In this document: piece by piece, positions 34,452 through 43,808 of the stretch | How positions within the stretch are numbered: position 1 is the stretch's first letter | Layout: each line of letters begins with the position of its first letter | Origin: Macrophomina tecta | Taxonomy: Eukaryota; Ascomycota; Dothideomycetes; Botryosphaeriales; Botryosphaeriaceae | Assembly: GCA_024180945.1 (NCBI GenBank) | Contig: JAKSGN010000033.1 | Location: forward strand, 868,001-932,000 | Direction: 5' to 3' | Length of the DNA: 64,000 nt | Position numbers and translations under genes: made by a program | The notes under the pieces: model-generated | What the model was told of the DNA's origin: nothing | Seen by the model: only the letters and a program-made list of their open reading frames with translations | Database searches by the model: none

Positions 34452-36999
34452 TCATGGCGTGAAAGAGTCCTGAGTGATCGTGTTCTGATTCGTGTCCACC
34501 GTCAGCATGAGGCCGGGGGTAATGATGGCCTGGTCGAAGGAGTACTGCATGTATTGTCCGTCTGTCACAAAGCAAAAGTCAACATCGCAGTTACTACGTT
34601 GGGCAGGGTGCGCTCCGGGCTGAATGGGGGGTTCAAGACTCACTTCTCTTCTGCGCGCCAACGGTGGCCGAGTAGCCCGACTGGTACACGTCGTAGTACT
34701 TGTACACGGCGACGCCCGGATTGTTCTCGTACATGGTGATGGTGAAGTGGTAGAACTCGGTCGGGCGGATAAAGGCGGAGGTGTAGAACTCGAACACCAC
34801 GGTGCGGCTCCCAACGGTGCCGGTCACGTCGTAGTAGATACCCTGGTTGGTGCCGTAGTAGACGTACAGGTCGTCCCAGAGGCCGAAGAGCGCGGCATCG
34901 CCGAAGGATGTGGTTGTGTAAGGCAGTTGGTAATTGACGTAGTCCCAGCCGTTGTTGAGGCTGGTGTCGGAGGACGGCCAGTAGAGGACGGAGTTGTCGG
35001 TCAGATAAACAACGCTGCTGTCGACGCCGTATGCGCGGATGGAGAAGGGGAGCTCCAGCCGAAAGTACTCGTCGTCGGATGACGTGGTGCTGCCGGAGAC
35101 GATGGTGGTGGGCGAGGCGAGGATGACGGCGGGAATCGTCAGGGTGGACACTGTGGATACGGTCTCGGTGGTCGTGCGCGTCACGACCGCGGTGGTGAGT
35201 GGAATTGGGGCGGTGGTGATGCTGGTCGTCGTAACAACACCGGTGGCCACGTTCGAGCAAGCACCGGAGATCTTGGCGGCGGGCCATCCGGTTATTGAAG
35301 CAGGGGTTGCAATGGCACGCTTGGCTTTCTGAACTAGAGTGGGGGTGTAGGTTGCGTTCAGGAGCGCCGATTTGCCGGGGTTGGACGCAGTGAATGTGAC
35401 AACGGCAATGCTGTAATCACTGCCAGTGTAGGTTGCTGCGTCGTCTCTCTTCATATTGGCAGGCGTGCCAGTCACGGTCTCGGTTCTGGTGAAGACGGTT
35501 GTGGTGCTCGGCACCTCGGTGGTCTCATAGACAGTTGACACACCGGGTACTGTTGTAGAGATGGCGGTCGAGGTGCTGGGGGTGTAGCTGATGTAGGAAG
35601 AGCAGAACTCAGAGCCGGAAGATTTCAAGTAATCCAGATCTGCGTCGCACACGGGCTGAACGTTGGGCTTCGAGTAGAAAAAGCTGTAGCTGTACGTGTA
35701 CTTTGCTCCTATCGAGTCATCATACGAGGCGGTGTTGACGGCATATTGCGCGTCCCAAGCGGACGTGTACCTGAAACGGTAAGCAGATGCCGTTATGTGG
35801 AGTGGTAAGACTTACATAGTACACATCTGTCCTTGCACGACGGAGCCAGAAGAAGTAGTCTTGGTGAGGAGGTAAGTACCGAATGCCGCGCAAAGAGGGA
35901 CATATCCGGTAGACGGAGGGTGCGCAATATTGTACTCTGTTTGAGCGTCGCATGCAGCCGCGCACTTTTCGACGCTAAACGGGCCGTCATTGAAAAACTT
36001 GTATCCCATATAGGTCCAAGTCCCCGCGCAATCACGCAGCGGCGCATTCATGGCAGCGTTGTTCAGTTTCAGAGGGGCGTCCCAGCCCTCGATAGACGGG
36101 CCGACCTTGTCAGACGTATACGCGTTCGATCCGGCGATGCCGACCTGGAAACCAGCACGCCACTGACCGTCGTTGGTGGCAGTAGTATCATCAAGGGCAC
36201 TTCCCCAGAAGGAGCACCTAAGGAGCATTAGGTAAACGGTGGGCAACTGGGAACAGTCTTCTTACTTGATGTTCGCAAAAGCGTCCGGGTTGGTGCAGCC
36301 ATCACCGGGTTCAACGGTAGGGTCCCTTTCGAAGTAGATATTGAAAGCAAGACATCCCTCTTTGTCGGTGCATTCCTGAGCGCAAGAATCGACATCGTAG
36401 CCAGTCTGGAGGACCGTGTAACCCAAGTAGGCATCTGAAAACCTGTCAGCTTGTTCGAAGAAGCGGAAGGTGAATAGCATACATGCGCTGTTAGCAGCCT
36501 GCAAGTTCTTGAAGTTACTAAAGTAGCCGGACGGAGTCTGCGCACTGCTGGCAACCTGAGCGATTATGCTGTCTTGTTTGAAGTTCTCGTGGCCCGAGAC
36601 GTCGACATTGTAGTAGTTGGCAATTGTGGCTTGCGGGTCGCACGCGGCGCGCTTTTGGAAAGGAACTACAACCTCGCGCTTTGCTGGGGTAGCAGTCGCT
36701 GTTGCAACAGAGCCATCTTCACCAGCGGCATTGATTGCAACGGAGCTGACGGCGGGAAATACGCTAAGGGGAGTTTCGGAGACCTCGGCAGCGGCGGCCT
36801 GGATAGCGGTCTGGGTTGCGTAAGGAATGCTCTGAGAAAGAGCTCCCTCGACAGTGGTGTAGGTCGGAGCAGCAATGTCTCTAAGGAAGTCAAGATCCAG
36901 TGCATCGGGGGTTTGATTTGCGTCAGCAGGGACGTCTGAGCTGGCTGGCTGCGAGACAGCCAAACCAGCCAGAAGGGGAAAAAGAAGGGCAGAATGCAT
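34452..36999 (-). CDS. Large secreted Cys/Thr-rich protein of unknown function
   Basis: Five exons on the minus strand: 36483-36999, 36266-36434, 35816-36217, 35771 boundary through 34644-35770, and 34452-34561. They give 774 aa. The N-terminus (MHSALLFPLLAGLAVSQ) is a signal peptide, and a KR dipeptide at about residue 107-116 may be a Kex2 site. The middle has paired-Cys modules (SCAQECTDKEGCLAFNIYFE and EKCAAACDAQTEYN) like PAN/apple-type domains of fungal secreted proteins. A Thr/Ser/Val-rich linker follows. The C-terminal ~200 residues form a beta-rich domain (LPFSIRAYGVDSS, DLYVYYGTNQGIYYDVTG, TVVFEFYTSAF, VAVYKYYDVYQSGYSATVG). Such architecture recurs in Dothideomycete cell-surface proteins. 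The 48-nt intron 1 keeps frame either way, so a retained form would add 16 residues. Binding or adhesion is inference. Confidence 0.85.
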
Positions 37000-37769
37000 G
37001 AGTAACAGTAAATGAATGTGGTGAACGATGAAAGAGTGAAATGAGAGCCTGAAAGAGGTTGTCAGAGGTGATCAACATAAGCCGAGCTGATTCTTATAGC
37101 TCTTCAGCAAAATCCAGAGGCGCTCCTGCTGGGCTGTGGGGCTGCACCATGGCTGTGTTTGTAGGATTGCCGCCATCAGCCACGGGTTGAAATCGTCTAT
37201 CCCGATAGCCATTTCCGTTATCAGCCTTTCTGAAAACAGAAGAAACTCTCCACGTCCTGATGAGTAGTGTTCAGCATCGTAGGGAAAAAAAAAGAACAAT
37301 AATGGCACCGGCAGCTTAGTCCCACTCCGCTAAAAAAAAAGCCACTGGCGGTCACTCCGAGCTAAAGGATTCCCAGGACCACAAAGCTGAGCAAGGAGGT
37401 TTCCGAAATGCTGAAGTGGAAATTGCTGTGATGATAAATCGTGAGCCGAAGTTTTTCTTTCAGCCGGTGAAAAGCGTTTGTCCAGGAACGGGCAGACGTA
37501 GAGATTGGGAGAGCGAGTTGGGATCGGAAAGCCCAGGTGAAACACGCACCATAGGTGCCCACCGTAAGAATATTCTTTTTATTTTTGGCAAGGCATGAAG
37601 GAGAAGCGAGTTCGATGCTTTTCCGAGGTCCGAACCTACGGGCTATTGTGCTGACGGAGTGACTGCTTCAGAGGCGTTTTGATGAACATCTTCGGCACTT
37701 GTTGTCTAGGCCGTATCGTCCGGACTTGACCGATAGGAAGGAGCGTGGCGCTGCAAAGCCATGCTACGG
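37000..37769. other. Promoter side of the secreted-protein gene, left flank of transposon island
   Basis: Normal-composition sequence up to about 37769, after which base composition changes abruptly to AT-rich. No gene was supported. Confidence 0.5.
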
Positions 37770-39438
37770 TGTTGGAACAAGTAGTGTGACGGCTTGATCA
37801 ATGATAAAAGAATTAATTGGAATAAGTGGCATATCTAGTAGAGGGAGGCCGTACGGGCTTCCCTTATACCTATTCTACCTACTAGGGTAAAACGGGTATG
37901 TAACTTGCTTACCTACTGAGATAAGTGCGCAACGAGTATAAGACATAACTAAATCCAAAACACTACTAAATCAAATATTCTAACAACTTGGTAAAAGCCA
38001 TATATACGTAATTAATCTAATATACCCCCTTCACGTACTGCCTATTTGGGGAGTAGGTGATAAAAAGAAATAAGGGTAAAATAGATAACTAGGTAAGTGT
38101 TAAACTCGTAGACTCGCTTAAAGTAGGCGGTTGATTTCTAAAACAAAGGAATAATAAAATACGTTTTCTATACTATAAGCTAGTAGTACTACTCGTATAT
38201 AGTATAGAAAACGTATAAGTAGCGTTCAGATAATAACTATAAATACTAGAAAGATTGGTAGAGACTTATACCTAATTAGGTATAAGTCCTCTATTAGCTT
38301 AAATAAGCTATAAGGGTTGTGCCTTATTTTACGAAATAATATAAATAAATAGCTGCTAATTATAGAGTAGGGAAAGTCTAATAGTCGTAATAAAATAAGC
38401 GTGCTTCTGGCGAGGTAGGGCTTTAGTAAAACTGTTTACTAATATTACTACCGTAGGCGTCTACTAAAGGTAAACGTTACCTACTTAGGCTTCCTAGCGC
38501 AGCTAATAGTAGTATATATCTATATAACGTAGCTTAGTATTGAGCTTCCTAATACTTTTCTATATGAGCCGAAGCGTTTGCGTATTATCACACTATATTT
38601 TAATTTAGTAGCCTAGATCGAATTAGACTCCTCTAAAAAGGCGTTTTTACTAAAAGTATTACTTAGCGGCTTCTAATAAGGTAAGAAGCTTAGCTTTAGT
38701 AGTTAAGATTATAATTATAGGCTACTTAATAGCCTTCTAATTAATAGCTACTCTAAATATAGTAATAATCGAGCCTTAGTAGCTACGGCGCGTATTCAGA
38801 TTATTAGTAAATGCTATATTACTACTAATAGTAAAGATATTATTTTCGTTCTTATAGTTACTCTAGAAGAATAAGGCGAGCTTCTTAGTTTTTACTAAGT
38901 AGCTAAGGAGCCTCTAAGAAAGTTCTAGGTAGCGAGAAGACGGATTAGTAAGGTAAGATGATAGTACGAAATAGACGTACGTAATATCTATTCTAGTACT
39001 AGTAGCCGCGAATTGTACTAAACTAATTTTGCTTTAATAAAGATAAATATCTTACGCGCTTACGTACGTACCTTAGTTCGCTTAAAGTACTTTATCTGAA
39101 GAAAGCGGTATTAAAGAAAAGTAATTTTTACTAATACCGTAGTAAGTAATAAGGCTAGAGATATATAATTTTTAAGAGAGCTATAGGAGCTTCTATTCTT
39201 AGTCCCTTATAATACGTAAGGCTAGGAACTATTATACTTCTTCTAGAATTCTTATCTTATAGCGTTTAAGTAGGTCTTCTTAGAAAGTATCTATAAAAGG
39301 TTTATCTCGCCTATAGTATACTATAATAACGTTATCTATAAAGAAGAAGACGAACAGGCGATCATTTAAGTATAGATAAGGCGTATTAGGTATCTAAGTT
39401 AAACTGAGCTCTTCTAAGAATTTATAGAAGTACTATTA
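37770..39438 (-). mobile_element. Ty1/copia retrotransposon fragment, RIP-decayed, reverse orientation
   Basis: Read on the minus strand, the AT-rich sequence still spells the copia pol pattern. The reverse-transcriptase box is at about 39320-39400 (RLFVFFFIDN, an eroded YVDD box). An RNase H region follows to about 38330, including an eroded EAEL/EAAK helix, CDN-QT, KLNTKLRYIDI and FTKALPRQKHA. Stop codons are frequent and mostly TAA/TAG. The left boundary is taken at TGTTGGAACA (37770), which looks like an LTR end where composition changes. The other end is lost because the Ty3 element inserted at 39438/39439. Confidence 0.75.
38330..39438 (-). pseudogene. Copia pol remnant (reverse transcriptase end and RNase H)
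   Basis: This is the decayed coding part of the copia fragment. Motif order along the minus strand is second half of the RVT_2 reverse transcriptase, then RNase H, then a typical C-terminal KALPRQKHA-like end. Multiple in-frame stops make it non-functional. The pattern of losses (Trp and Gln codons to stops, Ala/Asp to Thr/Asn) is what C-to-T decay gives. Confidence 0.7.
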
Positions 39439-39631
39439 TATAAGTAAGTAGGCTGGTTATAAGTAGGGAGCCTTTAGAAGAGTCGTATATTCTTAGGTGC
39501 GAATTCTTAGTAGTGCAGGATTCACCCCTTGGTGGCGTTATATACTAGGGGCCCGTGCGTAGCACGTGATAAGCACGTGGAACGCACGGTATAAGTACCC
39601 TAAGGGTATGCCAGGGCCTATTATTCTAATA
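39439..39631 (-). repeat. 3' LTR of the decayed chromovirus, 193 bp
   Basis: It matches the intact 5' LTR (42351-42543) end to end, with coordinates summing to 81,982 at both ends. The terminal TGTCAG has become TATTAG. The central part is barely mutated compared with the flanks. Confidence 0.88.
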
Positions 39632-39645
39632 CTACCCCCCCCTCT
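39632..39645 (-). other. Polypurine tract next to the 3' LTR
   Basis: On the element sense strand this reads AGAGGGGGGGGTAG, directly before the LTR start. It is the expected plus-strand primer site of an LTR retrotransposon and confirms that 39631 is the inner edge of a 3' LTR. Confidence 0.75.
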
Positions 39646-39949
39646 AGTAGGAATCGCCCCGATTTCTATTAGAAGGTATTGTGTTAGTGCCTCGTTAAAA
39701 AACCTTTAGTAAGGAAAAAGAGTGTACCTAATTACTATATAAAACGTAGTATTGTGCATTAGCTGTAGGCGTTGCGTAGTAAGGCGAATTAGCCTTATTA
39801 CATAGCCGTTACTACGAATAATGAATAAAGAATAATAAATTAATAGAAAAATAAGGAAATATATCACTAAGCGGTTGTTAGCAATGCTAGCGGTATACTA
39901 TATATACGGAAAATGTAGGTAATAGTGCATTGGCGCGGTTTTTTCTTTA

Positions 39950-40983
39950 TTGTTGGGTATTATTACTATTAAGGATAATAGGAGTTGGCCTTATACGATA
40001 ATACTAGCGAATATACTAATTAGTGACTTACGCATGCTAATAATGCTTATAGGGTACGAGGTCGTTTTTTCGATAGCTTTAATAGGTATAATAACCCCCT
40101 ATACTTTTCTAGATTTTTATAGTTTAGATCTAGCTTCTCTTCTTTAGCTAAAACGTCTTTAACTAATATTAACCCTTTTTATTACTTCTTCCTTCTAAAT
40201 AACTATTACTATGTAGACCCCTTCCGGCTTCGTTTACTCGGGTTACTTCTACGATAAGCTTCCGTAGACGTCTATTACGGGTAATATGGTAAAGCTTCTC
40301 CCTTATCTTTAGCCGTAGCCTAGTTTAGTAGTGGTGTACTGTATGCGTTGCGTGCGCTACTAGGGTACGATGCGCTACCGCGAGGGTAAAGTATAGGTTA
40401 ATTTTACGCCTACGGAGCTTCTTAGGGGGCTTCGCTAGATCTACTTTAAGGATCCACCCTATGCTAAGTGTAATCGGTATACGAAGAGTGGTTATAAATA
40501 TACTCTAGTAAGTATACTTTTTTCCTACTTTTCTTATACTTTTTATATGCTTTTATGCTGCTTGTGCTCATTGCTAATAATAAAATTTATTTTTAGGTTT
40601 CCCCTTAATTTCGCCGTACTACTAATTTACTATTATTTTATTACGATAGCTTCGATGGCGCTCCCGATAAGAAGGTGCTAGAGTTTATAGAGGAGGACGT
40701 GCTTGCGCTATATAAGTATGCCGGTGCGTTAAGAGAGGCGGTATCGGTATACGAGAAGTAAAAGGCGAAGGAGATTACGGCTACTAGCGGTCGTAGTAAC
40801 TAGTAGTATACGCGTAATATATCACGCTCGGAGAATTGGCAGCGTTATTAGGCTAGACTAGGTGGGGTTGGCTTAATAAAGCCAACCAACGAAGTAGTAG
40901 ACGAGGAGTTTAAGGATAAGTACTTTACGAGAATATCTAATACGGATAAGAGGTGGTTTTAGTATAGCTCGAATATAAAGTAG
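39950..40983 (+). pseudogene. Ghost of the antisense accessory gene (Cys-rich protein)
   Basis: It runs opposite to the decayed chromovirus. The last exon (40597-40983) and the 89-nt intron before it (40508-40596, GTAAGT..TTTTTAG) are exact structural counterparts of the gene at 48755-49292. Upstream, where the right copy has been lost, the ghost still shows a CMRC motif, a NFTPTELLRGLR-like helix, and then the C-x2-C-x6-C segment (eroded). Further exons reach back to about 39950, where the frame begins with an eroded methionine-like start. Stops from RIP are scattered throughout. The 5' limit is approximate. Confidence 0.65.
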
Positions 40984-41024
40984 ATACTTCTTTGGGGCCC
41001 TTCTTTATAAATTAAGTATTTCCC

Positions 41025-42350
41025 CTAATGTTTCTTCTTATTCTTTAATTCTAGGGGGCGCCCTCGCCGTGGCTTACTTATAGTCTACGTTTCGCCTGCG
41101 TTTTGCTTGCGTTTTGGCTAGGCGTTCTAGGAAATAGGGTTTTCTTTAAGGTAATTCTATAGAAGCTCTTTATAATTATCTAGCTCCTCTTCCTACTTCT
41201 ACTCGTTGTGTTTATGGGGCTAGCTAAGCTATTTAAGTAGGTATTATCTTAGTAGCCCTTCTTTGTGGGCTACTATAGCTTCGACTTTTTAGTGTCTACT
41301 ATCGTCGATTTCTTCGACTAGTGGCGGTTAAAACCCTAGCCTTGCCGTATAAGCTTCTAGTAATGCAACATTAAAAATAGTATATAGCCGGGACATGGAT
41401 TATAGTAGGTCTAAGCGGTAGGCCTAGGAGCTAATCTTCTCTAGAATTCGAAATAGCCCTAGGTAACGGTTATCGAGTTTCTTATAAGGCCGTTTAGTTT
41501 TAATATTCCTTACTAAGAGAAGGACTAGTTGTCTAATATCGAAATATATTTCGGTTCGGTTCCGGTTATAATATTTCGTTTAGAGCTTCTAGGAGTATTT
41601 AAGGGATTCCGCCGCCGATTTCTATGCTTTTCGTATACTTTTCGCGTGCTTTTTAGCTACTTCGGCCGATTTAGTTAGGGGATTTCTATTAAGGTTATTC
41701 TAAACCCCGTTCTAGGAGTTAGGTTCCACCCCCGTATCTAGTTAAACTAGTACGAAGCCTATAGAAGAGTGGGTTTTCTAGTTATAGGCGTGTAAAGCCT
41801 ACTAGAGAAGCTTTGCCTAGTCTAACTAGTTCTAGGAGGTGTAATAGCGTAGGTACGCCTCTAACTTCTAATTTTGCCTCTCCGTTTAGCCGTTTATCTG
41901 CGGGTGAAAGAAGGTACTTAGTCTATACTTAATTCTAAGATTATAGTATAATTCGCTCTAGAACTGGCTCGTAAACGTTAAGCCCCTATCTAAGACTAGG
42001 CTATTAGGCGGCCTAAATTATATGAAGACGTCATTTACGATAAGATCCGCGAGTGTTACCCTATTAATCGTCTTTCTAACTAGTAGGTAACGTATATATT
42101 TAGTAAAACAGTTAACGAGTACGAGAACTGCATTATATACTTAACCGTCTCGCCCTACGGATTCTAGTAAGTCCGTAATAAAATTAAGGGAGTAGTATCT
42201 ATAGAATTAAGCGGCTACTAGTAGTAGCTATAATAATCTATACGGCTTATGCCGGCGAGCCTTATTACGTTAATAGGTATCGTAGCTTTATATATATTCC
42301 CTAACGTTCGCGGTAATATCTTTCTAGTAGTACTTCCTAGAAAGCATCTC
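41025..42350 (-). pseudogene. Ghost of chromovirus pol (integrase to chromodomain)
   Basis: This is the reverse complement of 47388-48713. Integrase zinc-binding, DDE and chromodomain codons can be followed with many RIP-type stops. At the position of the young copy's in-frame TGA (48114) this copy has TAG followed by a G-to-A change. That implies a TGG or CGG codon in the ancestor. Confidence 0.8.
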
Positions 42351-42392
42351 TGTCAGGACAATAGGCCCTGGCATACCCTTAGGATGCTTATA

Positions 42393-42429
42393 CCGTGCGT
42401 TCCACGTGCTTATCACGTGCTACGCACGG
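42393..42429 (+). promoter_or_regulatory. LTR palindrome with two CACGTG E-boxes
   Basis: Two 16-bp arms (42393-42408 and 42414-42429) pair at 14 of 16 positions around the 5-nt spacer CTTAT. Each arm carries a CACGTG, the canonical bHLH site. The palindrome sits just upstream of the TATA box and is unmutated even in the RIP-decayed LTR. Confidence 0.6.
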
Positions 42430-42437
42430 GCCCCCAG

Positions 42438-42444
42438 TATATAA
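42438..42444 (+). promoter_or_regulatory. LTR TATA box
   Basis: TATATAA lies about 30-36 bp before AAGGATTCG (42474-42482), which would place the transcript start at or just before that sequence. Confidence 0.6.
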
Positions 42445-42545
42445 CGCCACCAAGGGGTGAATCCTGCACTACTAAGGATTCGCACCTGAGAATATACGAC
42501 TCTTCTGAAGGCTCCCTGCTTATAACCAGCCCATTTGCTCACAAT

Positions 42546-42554
42546 CGAATCCTT
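42546..42554 (+). other. Primer-binding site, self-priming type
   Basis: CGAATCCTT lies two bases after the LTR end and is the exact complement of AAGGATTCG at 42474-42482, near the predicted 5' end of the transcript. No TGG of a tRNA-type primer site is present at this position. This matches the Tf1/sushi self-priming arrangement known from fungal chromoviruses. Confidence 0.6.
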
Positions 42555-42629
42555 CTCAATTCCTTTCGGAAAAGCAGCCGGCCTTGAAGGGCTATACACA
42601 ACGATTCCGACGAAAAGAACGATTTCACG

Positions 42630-43799
42630 ATGATGGGAACAAGGGGCCAACAAAGCCGTTCGAACACTCGAGGCGAACGAACAGAAACAGGCTCATTCAC
42701 CCCCGAAGGCCATCAAACGCTAATCGTCGATAGGAGCGCCCAGGGCGTTGAACGCCCAATGGGCGACGCGGCCGAACCAGGGGCGCCTGCAGCTGTCGAC
42801 GAACTGCAACGCTTACGCAGCGCACCTACGGAAGGCATACCGGAAGCCGAGCTCCTGGAACGCCTTAACCGCGTTAAGGTTCTACAACAGCTGCAAGCGG
42901 CCCTTAACGGCGAACTACCTGCCGTCCCCACGCCGAACGCAGGCGAAACGCATGCGGAAAGCAGGGTGGACGATAGCGAAAAGCGACTCGACCTCCTCGT
43001 GAGGAACCCACCTCCAAAACTCGAAGGCCTTACTCAGGGCTCATACGACTTATGGACGAATGCGGTGGAGACACGTTTCGGCGTGCACCGGGCGGATAAG
43101 GACTGCCTCAGGAGGACCCTCTGGGCCACCGAAGGGCTATCTAAATACAAGACCCTCTCCCAGCACGTCCAAAGACGTCTGACAAACCAGGAGAAACCAG
43201 CACTGCTCTGGCAGGAGTTCAAGACGTTGGTGCAGGATCATATTCGTGACCCTGTCGTCCACCGCCTTGACAACGCTGTTAGTTATTATACTACGGTGAT
43301 GAAGGAGGGCCAGAAGTTCATGGAATTCTACGCCCAAATGAAGACGTACGAGGACAAATTCACGTATCGGATTCAGAACGTAGATTACCGTATCAACTGG
43401 ATTTACTCTCGGCTCCTGCCATCTATACGTACGGAGCTCGTGCGCCAGTCCTTCCTCACTAGGGTGCAGGCAGAAGAGGATTTGGTGGCTGAAATCCAAC
43501 GCGTTGAGCAAACGCTGGAGGCAACGAGGCCCTATAAAAAGGGCGAGGACGGGCAGCAGTCGCAGGGGACCAAGCGCCCTTTTACCACCCCTGGCCTGGG
43601 ACGCAACGGTCCCCATAAGGGTTTTGGGAATGGTAAGAAGGCCAAAGGGGACCAAAGGTCCGAAGCTTCAGCTCCCCTAAAGAACGCAGGCGATTCGCAT
43701 GGGTCTAGCACCCCGAACGCAGGCGAAAAGCAGGCCAAAGGCCACGCCAACTGGGCGAACCACAAAGGTAAGCAAGGCTCGGGAAAAGGGAAGCCCTAA
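42630..43799 (+). CDS. Chromovirus Gag
   Basis: One intact frame of 389 aa. The central part (about residues 130-290) has the Trp- and Leu-rich helical pattern of Ty3/gypsy capsid (for example YDLWTNAVETRFGVHRADKD, LLWQEFKTLVQDHI and FMEFYAQMKTYEDKF). The C-terminus is Lys/Gly/Asn-rich. No CX2CX4HX4C zinc knuckle is present, so RNA binding presumably relies on the basic tail. Gag assembles the virus-like particle. The last 28 nt overlap pol in the -1 frame. Confidence 0.85.
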   Translation: MMGTRGQQSRSNTRGERTETGSFTPEGHQTLIVDRSAQGVERPMGDAAEPGAPAAVDELQRLRSAPTEGIPEAELLERLNRVKVLQQLQAALNGELPAVPTPNAGETHAESRVDDSEKRLDLLVRNPPPKLEGLTQGSYDLWTNAVETRFGVHRADKDCLRRTLWATEGLSKYKTLSQHVQRRLTNQEKPALLWQEFKTLVQDHIRDPVVHRLDNAVSYYTTVMKEGQKFMEFYAQMKTYEDKFTYRIQNVDYRINWIYSRLLPSIRTELVRQSFLTRVQAEEDLVAEIQRVEQTLEATRPYKKGEDGQQSQGTKRPFTTPGLGRNGPHKGFGNGKKAKGDQRSEASAPLKNAGDSHGSSTPNAGEKQAKGHANWANHKGKQGSGKGKP

Positions 43800-43808
43800 T
43801 CGCTTCCC
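43781..43808 (+). promoter_or_regulatory. Probable -1 ribosomal frameshift signal between gag and pol
   Basis: In the gag frame the heptamer G GGA AAA (43781-43787) has the X-XXY-YYZ form. A perfect 7-bp hairpin follows directly: GGGAAGC (43788-43794), a 7-nt loop and GCTTCCC (43802-43808). A -1 slip moves ribosomes into the pol frame, which overlaps gag only between 43772 and 43799. The absence of a usual spacer before the hairpin is a weakness. Confidence 0.55.

Larger units (their letters stand above)
39439..42350 (-). mobile_element. Ty3/gypsy chromovirus, 3' part, RIP-decayed, reverse orientation
   Basis: This is the reverse complement of the right-hand chromovirus. Matched landmarks sum to 89,738 throughout (40446/49292, 40597/49141, 40983/48755, 41025/48713, 42350/47388), so the two copies align with no indels over 1.9 kb. 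It comprises a 3' LTR (39439-39631), a polypurine tract, a ghost of the antisense accessory gene, and a ghost of pol from integrase to chromodomain. Differences from the right copy are overwhelmingly G-to-A or C-to-T. It stops exactly where the TGTCAG of the right copy's 5' LTR begins, so the younger element inserted into it. The remainder of this copy is missing. Confidence 0.88.
42351..42543 (+). repeat. 5' LTR of the chromovirus, 193 bp
   Basis: It begins TGTCAGGACA and ends GCTCACA. The length is fixed by comparison with the 3' LTR at 39439-39631. It contains a palindrome with two CACGTG boxes, a TATA box, and the predicted transcript start region. Confidence 0.88.

Noticed and set aside
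37620..37700. B-box-like GGTTCGGACC on the minus strand, hinting at a tRNA gene
   Set aside because: No paired T-arm or acceptor stem can be formed around it, and no A-box lies at the right distance.
39950..40147. 65-codon plus-strand frame in the AT-rich block as a real small gene
   Set aside because: It is part of the RIP-decayed ghost of the accessory gene; its hydrophobic composition results from C-to-T changes.
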